Below, in pieces: positions 52,011 through 62,655 of a stretch of DNA of 64,000 nucleotides. The position numbers were made by a program, and so were the translations under genes. Under the pieces are notes generated by a model. It saw nothing but the letters and a program-made list of their open reading frames with translations. It did not search any database and was not told the origin of the DNA. This DNA is from Hydractinia symbiolongicarpus (Eukaryota > Cnidaria > Hydrozoa > Anthoathecata > Hydractiniidae), in assembly GCF_029227915.1 (NCBI RefSeq), contig NC_079881.1, positions 30,853,501 through 30,917,500 of the forward strand. The letters are read 5' to 3'. Numbering within the stretch: position 1 is the stretch's first letter; every line of letters begins with the position of its first letter.

Positions 52011-53874
52011 ATGAATAGGGGAGCCAACCTTTGTAACTCAAACGGACTGACACCGTTAGAAAGTCAATGAAATGTAGTTTTTGAAACTGTCGCTATTCCT
52101 TCAGCGCGCGATAACGGCTAGGATTGGTCCCACAGTAAAAAATGACTTATTAATCTAAATTTTTCAATGAAGCGCTACCAAAGCGCCCAGTGTAATCGCA
52201 GCGTTCCGCAATCATGTCAAATTAAGAAGAATGTTATTTCTTGGAGTCCAATTGTCTCACTTTCACATTTGTAAAGGTCACAATCCATAATCAGTTCAAT
52301 TAAGTCCCACAGACAATCGTTTCACTGCTAAAAGCGATGCAACCTAGTAATATCAGACAAATATCGCTGAATACATGTTGGTACGAATATGTGACCAACC
52401 ATTATAACTCAAACGGACTGACACCGTTAGAAAGTCAGTGAAATGTAGTATTTGAAACTGTCTCTATTACTTCAGCGCACGCTAACGGCTAGAATTTGTC
52501 CCACTGTAAAAAATGACTGTTTTATCTTAATTTTTAATTGAAGCGCTACCACAGCGCCTAGTGTAATCGCTGAGTTTCGGCAGTCATGTCAAATTAAGAA
52601 GAATGTTATCTCTTGGAGTCCAATTGTCTCACTTATAACATTTATATGGTCACAGTCCAAAATCAGTTCAATTATGTGCCACAGTCAATCATTTCACTGT
52701 TAAAAGCGATGCAACTTCGTAATATGAGAAAAATATCGCTAAATACATGTTGGTACGAATATGTGACGCAACCGTCGTAACTGAAGCTGATTGATACCGT
52801 TAGAAAGTCAATGAAATGTTGTTTTGAAACTGTCGCTATTTCTTCAGCGCGCGATAACGGCTAGGATTGGTCCCACAGTAAAAAATGACTTATTAATCTA
52901 AATTTGTAAATGAAGCGCTACCACAGCGCTCAGTATAATCGCTGAGTTCCGGCAATCACGTCAAATTAAGAAAAATGTTATTTCTTGTAGTCCAATTGTC
53001 TCATTTATCATATTTATCAGGCCGCAGTCCAAAGTTAGTTCAATTAAGTCCCACAGTCAATCCTTTCATTGTTAAAAGCGATGCAACCTAGTAATATTAG
53101 AAAAATATCGCTAAATACATGTTGGTACGAATAGGTGACCCAACCTTTGTAACTCAAACGGACTGACACCGTTAGAAAGTCAATGAAATGTAGTTTTTGA
53201 AACTATCGCTATTTCTTTAGCGCGCAATAACGGCTAGGATTGGTCCCACAGTAAAAATTGACTTATTAATCTTAATTTTAAAATGAAGCGCTACCACAGC
53301 GCCCAGTGTAATCGCTGAGTTCCGGCAATCACGTCTAATTAAGAAGAATGTTATTTCTTGGAGTCCAATTGTCTCATTTATCCCATTTATAGGTCACAGT
53401 CCAAAATCAGTTCAATTTAGTCTCACAGTCAATCGTTTCATTGTTAAAAGCGATGTAACCTAGTAATATGAGAAAAATATCGCTAAATACATGTTGGTAC
53501 GAATATGTGACCCAACCGTTGAAACTCAAACGGACTGACACCGTTAGAAAGTCAGTGAAATGTGGTATTTGAAACTGTCTCTATTTCTTCAGCGCGCGCT
53601 TACGGCTAGAATTGGTCCCACAGTAAAAAAAATAACTTTTTTTAGCTTAATTCTTAAATGAAGGGCTACCACAGCGCCCAGTGTAATCGTTGAGTTTCGG
53701 CAATCATGTCAAATTAAGGAGAATGTTATTTCTGGGAGTCCAATTGTCTCATTTATCCCATTTATCAGGTCACAGTTCAAAGTTAGTTCAATTAAGTCCC
53801 ACATTCAATCTTTTCACTGTTAAAAGCAATGCAACCTAGTAATATCAGATAAATATCGCTAAATACATGTTGGT
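52011..53874 (-). repeat. 5-monomer HOR, 1864 bp, copy 1
   Basis: ATGAATAGGGGAGCC at 52011 recurs at 53875, 54996 and 56860. The unit contains GCAGCGTTCCGCAATC, AACCATTATAACTC and GAAGCTGATTG variants. Confidence 0.9.
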
Positions 53875-54995
53875 ATGAATAGGGGAGCCAACCTTTGTAA
53901 CTCAAACGGACTGACACCGTTAGAAAGTCAATGAAATGTAGTTTTTGAAACTGTCGCTATTCCTTCAGCGCGCGATAACGGCTAGGATTGGTCCCACTGT
54001 AAAAAATGACTTATTAATCTAAATTTTTAAATGAAGCGCTACCACAGCGCCCAGTGTGATCGCTGAGTTCCGGCAATCATGTCCAACTAGGAAGAATGTT
54101 ATTTCTTGGAGTCCAATTTACTCATTTATCACACTTATTAGGTCACATTCCAAAGTTAGTTCAGTTAAGTCCCACAGTCAATCGTTTCACTGTTAAAAGC
54201 GATGCAACCTAGTAAAAGCAGATAAACATCGCTAAATACATGTTGGTACGAATATGTGACCCAACCGTTATAACTCAAACGGACTGACACCGCTACAAAG
54301 GCAATGAAATGAAGTTTTTGAAACTATCGCTATTTCTTTAGCGCGCAATAACGGCTAGGATTGGTCCCACAGTAAAAATTGACTTATTAATCTTAATTTT
54401 AAAAAGAAGCGCTACCACAGCGCCCAGTGTAATCGCTGAGTTCCGGCAATCACGTCTAATTAAGAAGAATGTTATTTCTTGGAGTCCAATTGTCTCATTT
54501 ATCCCATTTATAGGTCACAGTCCAAAATCAGTTCAATTTAGTCTCACAGTCAATCGTTTCATTGTTAAAAGCGATGTAACCTAGTAATATGAGAAAAATA
54601 TCGCTAAATACATGTTGGTACGAATATGTGACCCAACCGTTGAAACTCAAACGGACTGACACCGTTAGAAAGTCAGTGAAATGTGGTATTTGAAACTGTC
54701 TCTATTTCTTCAGCGCGCGCTTACGGCTAGAATTGGTCCCACAGTAAAAAAAATAACTTTTTTTAGCTTAATTCTTAAATGAAGGGCTACCACAGCGCCC
54801 AGTGTAATCGTTGAGTTTCGGCAATCATGTCAAATTAAGGAGAATGTTATTTCTGGGAGTCCAATTGTCTCATTTATCCCATTTATCAGGTCACAGTTCA
54901 AAGTTAGTTCAATTAAGTCCCACATTCAATCTTTTCACTGTTAAAAGCAATGCAACCTAGTAATATCAGATAAATATCGCTAAATACATGTTGGT
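53875..54995 (-). repeat. 3-monomer insert between 5-monomer copies
   Basis: After the ATGAATAGGGGAGCC marker the sequence follows the 51000-52010 unit (AGTGTGATCGC at about 54053, matching 51068) and returns to the marker after 1121 bp. The 5-monomer and 3-monomer blocks together make an 8-monomer period of 2985 bp. Confidence 0.9.
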
Positions 54996-56859
54996 ATGAA
55001 TAGGGGAGCCAACCTTTGTAACTCAAACGGACTGACACCGTTAGAAAGTCAATGAAATGTAGTTTTTGAAACTGTCGCTATTCCTTCAGCGCGCGATAAC
55101 GGCTAGGATTGGTCCCACAGTAAAAAATGACTTATTAATCTAAATTTTTCAATGAAGCGCTACCAAAGCGCCCAGTGTAATCGCAGCGTTCCGCAATCAT
55201 GTCAAATTAAGAAGAATGTTATTTCTTGGAGTCCAATTGTCTCACTTTCACATTTGTAAAGGTCACAATCCATAATCAGTTCAATTAAGTCCCACAGACA
55301 ATCGTTTCACTGCTAAAAGCGATGCAACCTAGTAATATCAGACAAATATCGCTGAATACATGTTGGTACGAATATGTGACCAACCATTATAACTCAAACG
55401 GACTGACACCGTTAGAAAGTCAGTGAAATGTAGTATTTGAAACTGTCTCTATTACTTCAGCGCACGCTAACGGCTAGAATTTGTCCCACTGTAAAAAATG
55501 ACTGTTTTATCTTAATTTTTAATTGAAGCGCTACCACAGCGCCTAGTGTAATCGCTGAGTTTCGGCAGTCATGTCAAATTAAGAAGAATGTTATCTCTTG
55601 GAGTCCAATTGTCTCACTTATAACATTTATATGGTCACAGTCCAAAATCAGTTCAATTATGTGCCACAGTCAATCATTTCACTGTTAAAAGCGATGCAAC
55701 TTCGTAATATGAGAAAAATATCGCTAAATACATGTTGGTACGAATATGTGACGCAACCGTCGTAACTGAAGCTGATTGATACCGTTAGAAAGTCAATGAA
55801 ATGTTGTTTTGAAACTGTCGCTATTTCTTCAGCGCGCGATAACGGCTAGGATTGGTCCCACAGTAAAAAATGACTTATTAATCTAAATTTGTAAATGAAG
55901 CGCTACCACAGCGCTCAGTATAATCGCTGAGTTCCGGCAATCACGTCAAATTAAGAAAAATGTTATTTCTTGTAGTCCAATTGTCTCATTTATCATATTT
56001 ATCAGGCCGCAGTCCAAAGTTAGTTCAATTAAGTCCCACAGTCAATCCTTTCATTGTTAAAAGCGATGCAACCTAGTAATATTAGAAAAATATCGCTAAA
56101 TACATGTTGGTACGAATAGGTGACCCAACCTTTGTAACTCAAACGGACTGACACCGTTAGAAAGTCAATGAAATGTAGTTTTTGAAACTATCGCTATTTC
56201 TTTAGCGCGCAATAACGGCTAGGATTGGTCCCACAGTAAAAATTGACTTATTAATCTTAATTTTAAAATGAAGCGCTACCACAGCGCCCAGTGTAATCGC
56301 TGAGTTCCGGCAATCACGTCTAATTAAGAAGAATGTTATTTCTTGGAGTCCAATTGTCTCATTTATCCCATTTATAGGTCACAGTCCAAAATCAGTTCAA
56401 TTTAGTCTCACAGTCAATCGTTTCATTGTTAAAAGCGATGTAACCTAGTAATATGAGAAAAATATCGCTAAATACATGTTGGTACGAATATGTGACCCAA
56501 CCGTTGAAACTCAAACGGACTGACACCGTTAGAAAGTCAGTGAAATGTGGTATTTGAAACTGTCTCTATTTCTTCAGCGCGCGCTTACGGCTAGAATTGG
56601 TCCCACAGTAAAAAAAATAACTTTTTTTAGCTTAATTCTTAAATGAAGGGCTACCACAGCGCCCAGTGTAATCGTTGAGTTTCGGCAATCATGTCAAATT
56701 AAGGAGAATGTTATTTCTGGGAGTCCAATTGTCTCATTTATCCCATTTATCAGGTCACAGTTCAAAGTTAGTTCAATTAAGTCCCACATTCAATCTTTTC
56801 ACTGTTAAAAGCAATGCAACCTAGTAATATCAGATAAATATCGCTAAATACATGTTGGT
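54996..56859 (-). repeat. 5-monomer HOR, 1864 bp, copy 2
   Basis: Copy of 52011-53874 at 2985 bp, nearly identical by eye. Confidence 0.9.
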
Positions 56860-58050
56860 ATGAATAGGGGAGCCAACCTTTGTAACTCAAACGGACTGAC
56901 ACCGTTAGAAAGTCAATGAAATGTAGTTTTTGAAACTGTCGCTATTCCTTCAGCGCGCGATAACGGCTAGGATTGGTCCCACAGTAAAAAATGACTTATT
57001 AATCTAAATTTTTCAATGAAGCGCTACCAAAGCGCCCAGTGTAATCGCTGCGTTCCGCAATCATGTCAAATTAAGAAGAATGTTATTTCTTGGAGTCCAA
57101 TTGTCTCACTTTCACATTTGTAAAGGTCACAATCCATAATCAGTTCAATTAAGTCCCACAGACAATCATTTCACTGCTAAAAGCGATGCAACCTAGTAAT
57201 ATCAGACAAATATCGCTGAATACATGTTGGTACGAATATGTGACCAACCATTATAACTCAAACGGACTGACACCGTTAGAAAGTCAGTGAAATGTAGTAT
57301 TTGAAACTGTCTCTATTACTTCAGCGCACGCTAACGGCTAGAATTTGTCATACTGTAAAAAATGACTGTTTTATCTTAATTTTTAATTGAAGCGCTACCA
57401 CAGCGCCTAGTGTAATCGCTGAGTTTCGGCAGTCATGTCAAATTAAGAAGAATGTTATCTCTTGGAGTCCAATTGTCTCACTTATAACATTTATATGGTC
57501 ACAGTCCAAAATCAGTTCAATTATGTGCCACAGTCAATCATTTCACTGTTAAAAGCGATGCAACTTCGTAATATGAGAAAAATATCGCTAAATACATGTT
57601 GGTACGAATATGTGACGCAACCGTCGTAACTGAAGCTGATTGATACCGTTAGAAAGTCAATGAAATGTTGTTTTGAAACTGTCGCTATTTCTTCAGCGCG
57701 CGATAACGGCTAGGATTGGTCCCACAGTAAAAAATGACTTATTAATCTAAATTTGTTAATGAAGCGCTACCACAGCGCTCAGTATAATCGCTGAGTTCCG
57801 GCAATCACGTCAAATTAAGAAAAATGTTATTTCTTGTAGTCCAATTGTCTCATTTATGATATTTATCAGGCCGCAGTCCAAAGTTAGTTCAATTAAGTCC
57901 CACAGTCAATCCTTTCATTGTTAAAAGCGATGCAACCTAGTAATTTTAGAAAAATATCGCTAAATACATGTTGGTACGAATAGGTGACCCAACCTTTGTA
58001 ACTCAAACGGACTGACACCGTTAGAAAGTCAATGAAATGTAGTTTTTGAA
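56860..58050 (-). repeat. 5-monomer HOR, partial copy 3
   Basis: Follows the 5-monomer unit with new substitutions (AATTTGTCATACTG near 57342, GACAATCATTTC near 57160, TTTGTTAATG near 57752). It leaves the pattern near 58050, before the GCGCGCAATAACGG unit. Confidence 0.87.
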
Positions 58051-60430
58051 ACTGTCGCTATTCCTTCAGCGCGCGATAACGGCTAGGATTGGTCCCACAG
58101 TAAAGAATGACTTATTTGTCTAAACTCTTAAATGAAGCGCTACCACAGCGGCCAGTGTAATCGCTGAGGTTCCGCAATCATGTCAAAGTACGAAGAATGT
58201 TACTTCTTGGAGTCCAATTATCTCCTTTATCACATTTATCAGGTGACAGTCCATAATCAGTTTAATTAAGTACCACAGTCAATCGTTTCACTGTTAAAAG
58301 CCATACAACCTAGTAGTACCGGAAAAATATCACGAAATACATGTTGGTACGAATATGTGACTCAACCGTTATAACTCAAACGGACTGACACCGTTAGAAA
58401 GTCAGTGAAATGTAGTATTTGAAACTGTCTCTATTTCTTCAGCGCGCGATAACGGCTAGGATTGGTCCCACAGTAAAAAATGACTTATTAATCTAAATTT
58501 TTAAATGAAGCGCTACCACAGCGCTCAGTATAATCGCTGAGTTCCGGCAATCACGTCAAATTAAGAAAAATGTTATTTCTTGGAGTCCAATTGTCTCATT
58601 TATCATATTTATCATGCCGCAGTCCAAAGTTAGTTCAATTAAGTCCCACAGTCAATCGTTTCCTTGTTAAAAGCGATGCAACCTAGTAATATCAGAAAAA
58701 TATCGCTAAATACATGTTGGTACGAATAGGTGACCCAACCGTTGTAACTCAAACGGACTGACACCGTTAGAAAGTCAATGAAATGTAGTTTTTGAAGCTG
58801 TCGCTATTTCTTCAGCGCGCGATAACGGATAGGATTGGTCCCACAGTAAAGAATGACTTATTTATCTTAATTTTAAAATGAAGCGCTACCACAGCGCCCA
58901 GTGTAATCGCTGAGTTCCGGCAATCACGTCTAATTAAGAAGAATGTTATTTCTTGGAGTCCAATTGTCTCATTTATCCCATTTATAGGTCACAGTCCAAA
59001 ATCAGTTCAATTTAGTCCCACAGTCAGTCGTTTCACTGTTAAAAGCGATGTAACCTAGTAATATGAGAAAAATATCGCTAAATACATGTTGGTACGAATA
59101 TGTGACCCAACCGTTGAAACTCAAGCGGACTGACACCGTTAGAAAGTCAGTGAAATGTGGTATTTGAAACTGTCTCTATTTCTTCAGCGCGCGCTTACGG
59201 CTAGAATTGGTCCCACAGTAAAAAAATAACTTTTTTTAGCTTAATTCTTAAATGAAGGGCTACCACAGCGCCCAGTGTAATTGTTGAGTTTCGGCAATCA
59301 TGTCAAATTAAGGAGAATGTTATTTCTTGGAGTCCAATTGTCTCCTTTATTCCATTTATCAGGACACAGTCCAAAGTTAGTTCAAATAAGTCCCACAGTC
59401 AATCGTTTCATTGTTAAAAGCGATGCAACCTAGTAATATCAGAAAAATATCGCTAAATACATAATGGTACGAATATGTGACCCAACCGATGAAACTCAAA
59501 CGGACTGACACCGTTAGAAAGTCAATGAAATTTAGTTTTGGAAACTGTCTCTATTTCTTCAGCGCGCGCTAACGGCTAGGATTGGTTCCACAGTAAAAAA
59601 ATGACTTTTTTTAGCTTAATTCTTAAATGAAGCGCTACCACAGCGCCAAGTGTAATCGCTGAGTTTAGGCAATCATGTCAAATTAAGGAGAATGTTATTT
59701 CTTGGAGTACAATTGTCTCCTTTATCACATTTATCAGGTGACAGTCCAAAGTTAGTTCAATTAAGTCCCACAGTCAATCGTTTCATAGTTAAAAGCGATG
59801 CAACCTAGTAATATCAGAAAAATATCGCTAAATACATGTTGGTACGAATAGGTGATCCCACCGTTGTAACTCAAACGGACTGACACCGTTAGAAAGTCAA
59901 TGAAATGTAGTTTTTGAAACTGTCGCTATTTCTTCTGCGCCCGATAACGGCTAGGATTGATCCCACAGTAAAAAATGACTTATTAATCTAAATTTTTAAA
60001 TGAAGCGCTACCACAGCGCCCAGTGTAATCGCTGAATTCCGGCAATCATGTCCAATTAGGAAAAATGTTATTTCTTGGATTCCAATTTACTCATTTATCA
60101 CACTTATTAGGTTACAGTCCAAAGTTAGTTCAAATAAGTCCCACAGTCAATCGTTTCATTGTTAAAAGCGATGCAACCTAGTAATATCAGAAAAATTTCG
60201 CTAAATACATAATGGTACGAATATGTGACCCAACCGTTGAAACTCAAACGGACTGACACCGTTAGAAAGTCAATGAAATTTAGTTTTGGAAACTGTCTCT
60301 ATTTCTTCAGCGCGCGTTAACGGCTGGGATTGGTCCCACAGTAAAAAAATGACTTTTTTTAGCTTAATTCTTAAATGAAGCGCTACCACAGCGCCCAGTG
60401 TAATCGCTGAGTTTCGGCAATCATGTCAAA
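58051..60430 (-). repeat. Terminal, more diverged monomers at the array edge
   Basis: About six monomers with no local HOR partner and more private changes, for example AAGCCATACAACC, TAGTAGTACCGG and CATAATGGTACG. Greater divergence at the edge fits the usual view that array margins are homogenised least. Confidence 0.85.
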
Positions 60431-60450
60431 CTCGACGTAATTAAGGAAGG
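60431..60450. other. Satellite / unique DNA boundary
   Basis: The satellite reads TCATGTCAAA up to 60430. The next bases, CTCGACGT, are foreign, and then AATTAAGGA matches the satellite continuation before homology is lost. The edge is therefore either 60430 or about 60447 with a short filler insertion. Confidence 0.7.
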
Positions 60451-60530
60451 GATCCGCAAAATACACGGTTTTTGCGATATTGAAAAGTGCATCTTTGAAA
60501 GTCGCAGAAATTCACTTTTAGTGTGTCCTG

Positions 60531-60587
60531 GGCCTTGGAAGTGATATTATATCTGGTCTGGCATCTTTCGACTTCCAAATTAAGGCC
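60531..60587. other. Imperfect inverted repeat
   Basis: GGCCTTGGAAGT (60531-60542) faces ACTTCCAAATTAAGGCC (60571-60587). Eight bases pair at the core (TTGGAAGT / ACTTCCAA) and GGCCT / AGGCC pairs again outside a small bulge. The loop is about 28 nt. It has no recognised function. Confidence 0.5.
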
Positions 60588-60928
60588 TGGTTTTCACCGA
60601 AATACGTTTGTTGCTTTTTATATAGCTTGTTGAAGAAGGTATACTTTTTACCTGTTTTTGGTAGATCGCACGCTTATATTATAATGCAATGATGCGATTT
60701 TTATGAAATAAGATGTCTTGTATGGCTAGTTAATAGAATCAAACGAGTCTATAGATTTTCAATGTTTATATAACGAGATATCTTACGAAAACATCATCTA
60801 TTTCCTTCACCAGTGGTTCAAAAAGCACTCAAATTTGATAACCATAGCAGTAAAATTCATAGACTCTTTTGAAATGGACGCAGGGATTATCGCACTTCCC
60901 CAATATGTTAATATTTCCACATCTTTAT

Positions 60929-60936
60929 ATGCAAAT
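60929..60936 (+). promoter_or_regulatory. Octamer-like ATGCAAAT site
   Basis: A perfect ATGCAAAT, the POU-domain octamer, about 130 bp upstream of the ER-stress element. An 8-base match is expected by chance every few tens of kb, so this is only suggestive. Confidence 0.3.
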
Positions 60937-61065
60937 AAGCATGCGAAACGTTGGAAAAGGCCACTGCATAAGCTAGTTCAGGCTACGTAGCCAAAATCAA
61001 AACAAAAATAGGAGAGGAAAGCTCAACGTGCAAAAGAAAGACCAGAACAGACGCTCGCTTGAGAA

Positions 61066-61091
61066 CCAATCAAAAAATGCCACGTCATTGG
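61066..61091 (+). promoter_or_regulatory. ER-stress response element with overlapping UPRE-like site
   Basis: CCAAT (61066-61070), exactly nine bases, then CCACG (61080-61084) form a perfect ERSE, the site bound by NF-Y together with ATF6/XBP1 in animals. On the - strand 61087-61080 reads TGACGTGG, the XBP1/ATF6 UPRE core. A second, inverted CCAAT (ATTGG) lies at 61087-61091. The site sits just upstream of, or at, the putative start of the downstream gene. Binding-site grammar is known from vertebrates; its use here is inference. Confidence 0.6.
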
Positions 61092-61121
61092 ACTCGACGG
61101 AAAATGGCGGGATCTTCGTGA
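61077..61121 (+). other. Short upstream ORF in the putative leader
   Basis: An ATG at 61077 opens 14 codons to a TGA at 61119-61121, with a second in-frame ATG at 61104. If transcription starts upstream of 61077 this would be a uORF before the main start at 62012. If it starts near 61100 only the shorter one remains. AAAATGGCGG at 61101-61110 also resembles a YY1 site, which in animal promoters lies close to the transcription start. Confidence 0.35.
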
Positions 61122-61159
61122 ATCTCTCTGGTTTGTTGTTAGGAAGTAAGTAAGTGTAG
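61092..61159 (+). other. Putative 5' leader exon with tandem splice donors
   Basis: No long frame is open here. The stretch ends in three GTAAGT donors at 61146, 61150 and 61160. The last is preceded by TAG, matching the U1 consensus. The 5' limit is a guess from the CCAAT and YY1-like motifs. The exon would join the acceptor ending at 62009. Confidence 0.45.
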
Positions 61160-62009
61160 GTAAGTAATATCTTTTCTTTTTTATAATGTACAGGTGGTGT
61201 AAAAACTATATACCCAAAAACAACCATTATATATGGCTTTCTGGTTGTGCACATAAATATAGTTACAAAACTGATTATTTGATATGCTTAAAACATATAA
61301 ATATGAGTTGATGAGACGCAAACGCAGGGTTTTCTTTTGCAGATTTGGGTTTATTGTATATTTTAAGCTATTATTATACCCCAAACATTGGAATCAGTTT
61401 GGTAGCCTTTTTCCAGTTTGCTAAAAGGATAACGACTAGAAGGATAATGAAAAGTCTTCGTTTTAAGTTTAGCTATAAAAAAGCTTTGCAGTCAGGTCAT
61501 CACTGAAAAGTCAAATAAACAGATAGTGGTCTAGGGTTGAAAGATTAGATGCTTAAAAGATTACTTAAAAGTGTTTTCATCATGAGAAAAAATATAGCCA
61601 GTTATAGCTAAGACATTTTTATTATTACTAGACAATATATTTTTTGTTTGTTTTGAATTTTGCAGATAAGTTTTTAAAGCCTTGGGGAGTCATTATATTT
61701 TCGAATTATGATTAATGATGCACAAGGGTGCTGATAAGCAATAGTTCTTACTGAAGTTTGCCTGTTGGAGTGTTGCCAAAAGTTTTGCCGGAATCTATAT
61801 AGCTAGCTAGAGTCTCGCACGCAGACAGTATATATATACATAAACCATTATTATTCACTGCAAGCGTCACTTTTTTGCCAGCAACTGTTCTGCGGCTTAT
61901 CGGCATCCTCATTATGATGCATAAACAAGCTTGTGGGGTGTGGTGGTCAAACCTGGGAAGGAAATGAGAATATGTTTTTTGTTTGTTTTATAGTTAAATA
62001 TCTTAACAG
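61160..62009 (+). other. Putative first intron
   Basis: Runs from GTAAGT at 61160 to TCTTAACAG at 62001-62009, with a T-rich tract upstream of the acceptor. It is about 850 bp of AT-rich DNA with no coding signal; the reverse frames inside it are short and hydrophobic AT-driven translations. A TATAAAA sits near 61474, so an alternative promoter inside the intron cannot be excluded. Confidence 0.45.
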
Positions 62010-62011
62010 TT

Positions 62012-62655
62012 ATGTTGTTGGATCCTTTGACATGTGGTTTTTCAAAAGGATATTTTTTCGAAGTTATTTTGAAGGACCAACATAAACTTGGAAAAAACGT
62101 CTCGCAGTCTGATACATCAACAGTTTATCATGAACACTTGAGTGGTTTCATTGAGAAGTTCAAAGATGCTGTTGGCTTTGTTGATTACAGCTATGAACAT
62201 TACAAAAAAAATGCTATCAAACTGAAAGAAGCTATTTTCAACATTGGAAAAACATCCACAGAAAACAAAATTTTGTTTTTAAAAACATTCTCATTTGAAG
62301 CATGGGAGAAACTGTGTATCAAAGAAAAGAGAAAACATTCTTTCATAAATTGTAAGGGATGTATTTGCGATGAAAAATACCGCATACCACTTGCCTTATT
62401 TCCAATTAAGTCTAGACCATTGAGAAGAAAAGCGACAGATGCTTGGTTATTCAAACCAAAAAAGAAAATTTTGTTAGAGATAACTGATGACACTGTTGCT
62501 TCTTTGGATCAGAATTTCAAAAAAGACCACTCCATCACTTTTAAAAAAGCCTTTACACTCTCAAAAAAGGTCAAAGAGAAGGCAAGAAAGGCTGAAATTT
62601 GCAAAAATATCAAGTTGGATATAGAGAATCAGTGGAAGGAAACTTCTGTTGCAAG
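62012..62655 (+). CDS. Coding exon 1: lysine-rich N-terminal part with Cys cluster
   Basis: Encodes residues 1-214 plus two bases of codon 215. An unspliced reading would continue to a TAA at 62693-62695, giving 227 codons. A good donor, CAAG|GTATAT, at 62656 lets it join the next exon in frame, which is the preferred model. Notable parts are the run NCKGCICDEKY at 113-123 with three closely spaced cysteines, the motif FPIKSRPLRRKATDAW at 130-145, and a lysine-rich, probably helical segment at 179-200. A zinc-binding role for the cysteines is only a guess, since no clear fourth ligand is seen. Confidence 0.65.

Larger units (their letters stand above)
20336..60430 (-). repeat. Satellite array, right arm (inverted), ~373-bp monomer
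   Basis: The same monomer family as the left arm, read on the - strand: each unit now ends with GGATTGGTCCCACAGTA on the + strand. About 107 monomers run without interruption to the array edge. Monomer subtypes seen in the left arm recur here in reverse complement, including the CTTTCTCTATTACTTCAGC type, the TTGGCAAATTCATG type and the tripled TTTATCACA type. The arm carries several layers of higher-order repeat, with periods from 744 bp to 7098 bp. No interspersed element or gene is visible. Confidence 0.97.
60451..61040. other. Single-copy flank, no gene seen
   Basis: AT-rich sequence without satellite homology, long open frames or RNA genes that I can recognise. It includes a hairpin-capable inverted repeat (60531-60587) and an octamer-like site (60929-60936). 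It lies between the array and the putative promoter. Confidence 0.6.

Noticed and set aside
1-60430. CRISPR array
   Set aside because: The period is about 373 bp of fully repetitive sequence with no unique spacers, in a eukaryotic context.
1-60430. rDNA spacer subrepeats or telomeric DNA
   Set aside because: No rRNA sequence and no short telomere-type repeats occur anywhere in the window.
60997-61384. Reverse-strand frames over the promoter and first intron
   Set aside because: Short, low-complexity, hydrophobic translations of AT-rich DNA. The - strand reading conflicts with the better-supported + strand gene.
61470-61482. CTATAAAAAAG as the TATA box of the gene
   Set aside because: No start-site context follows and it lies inside the putative intron. 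It is kept only as a minor alternative in the intron entry.
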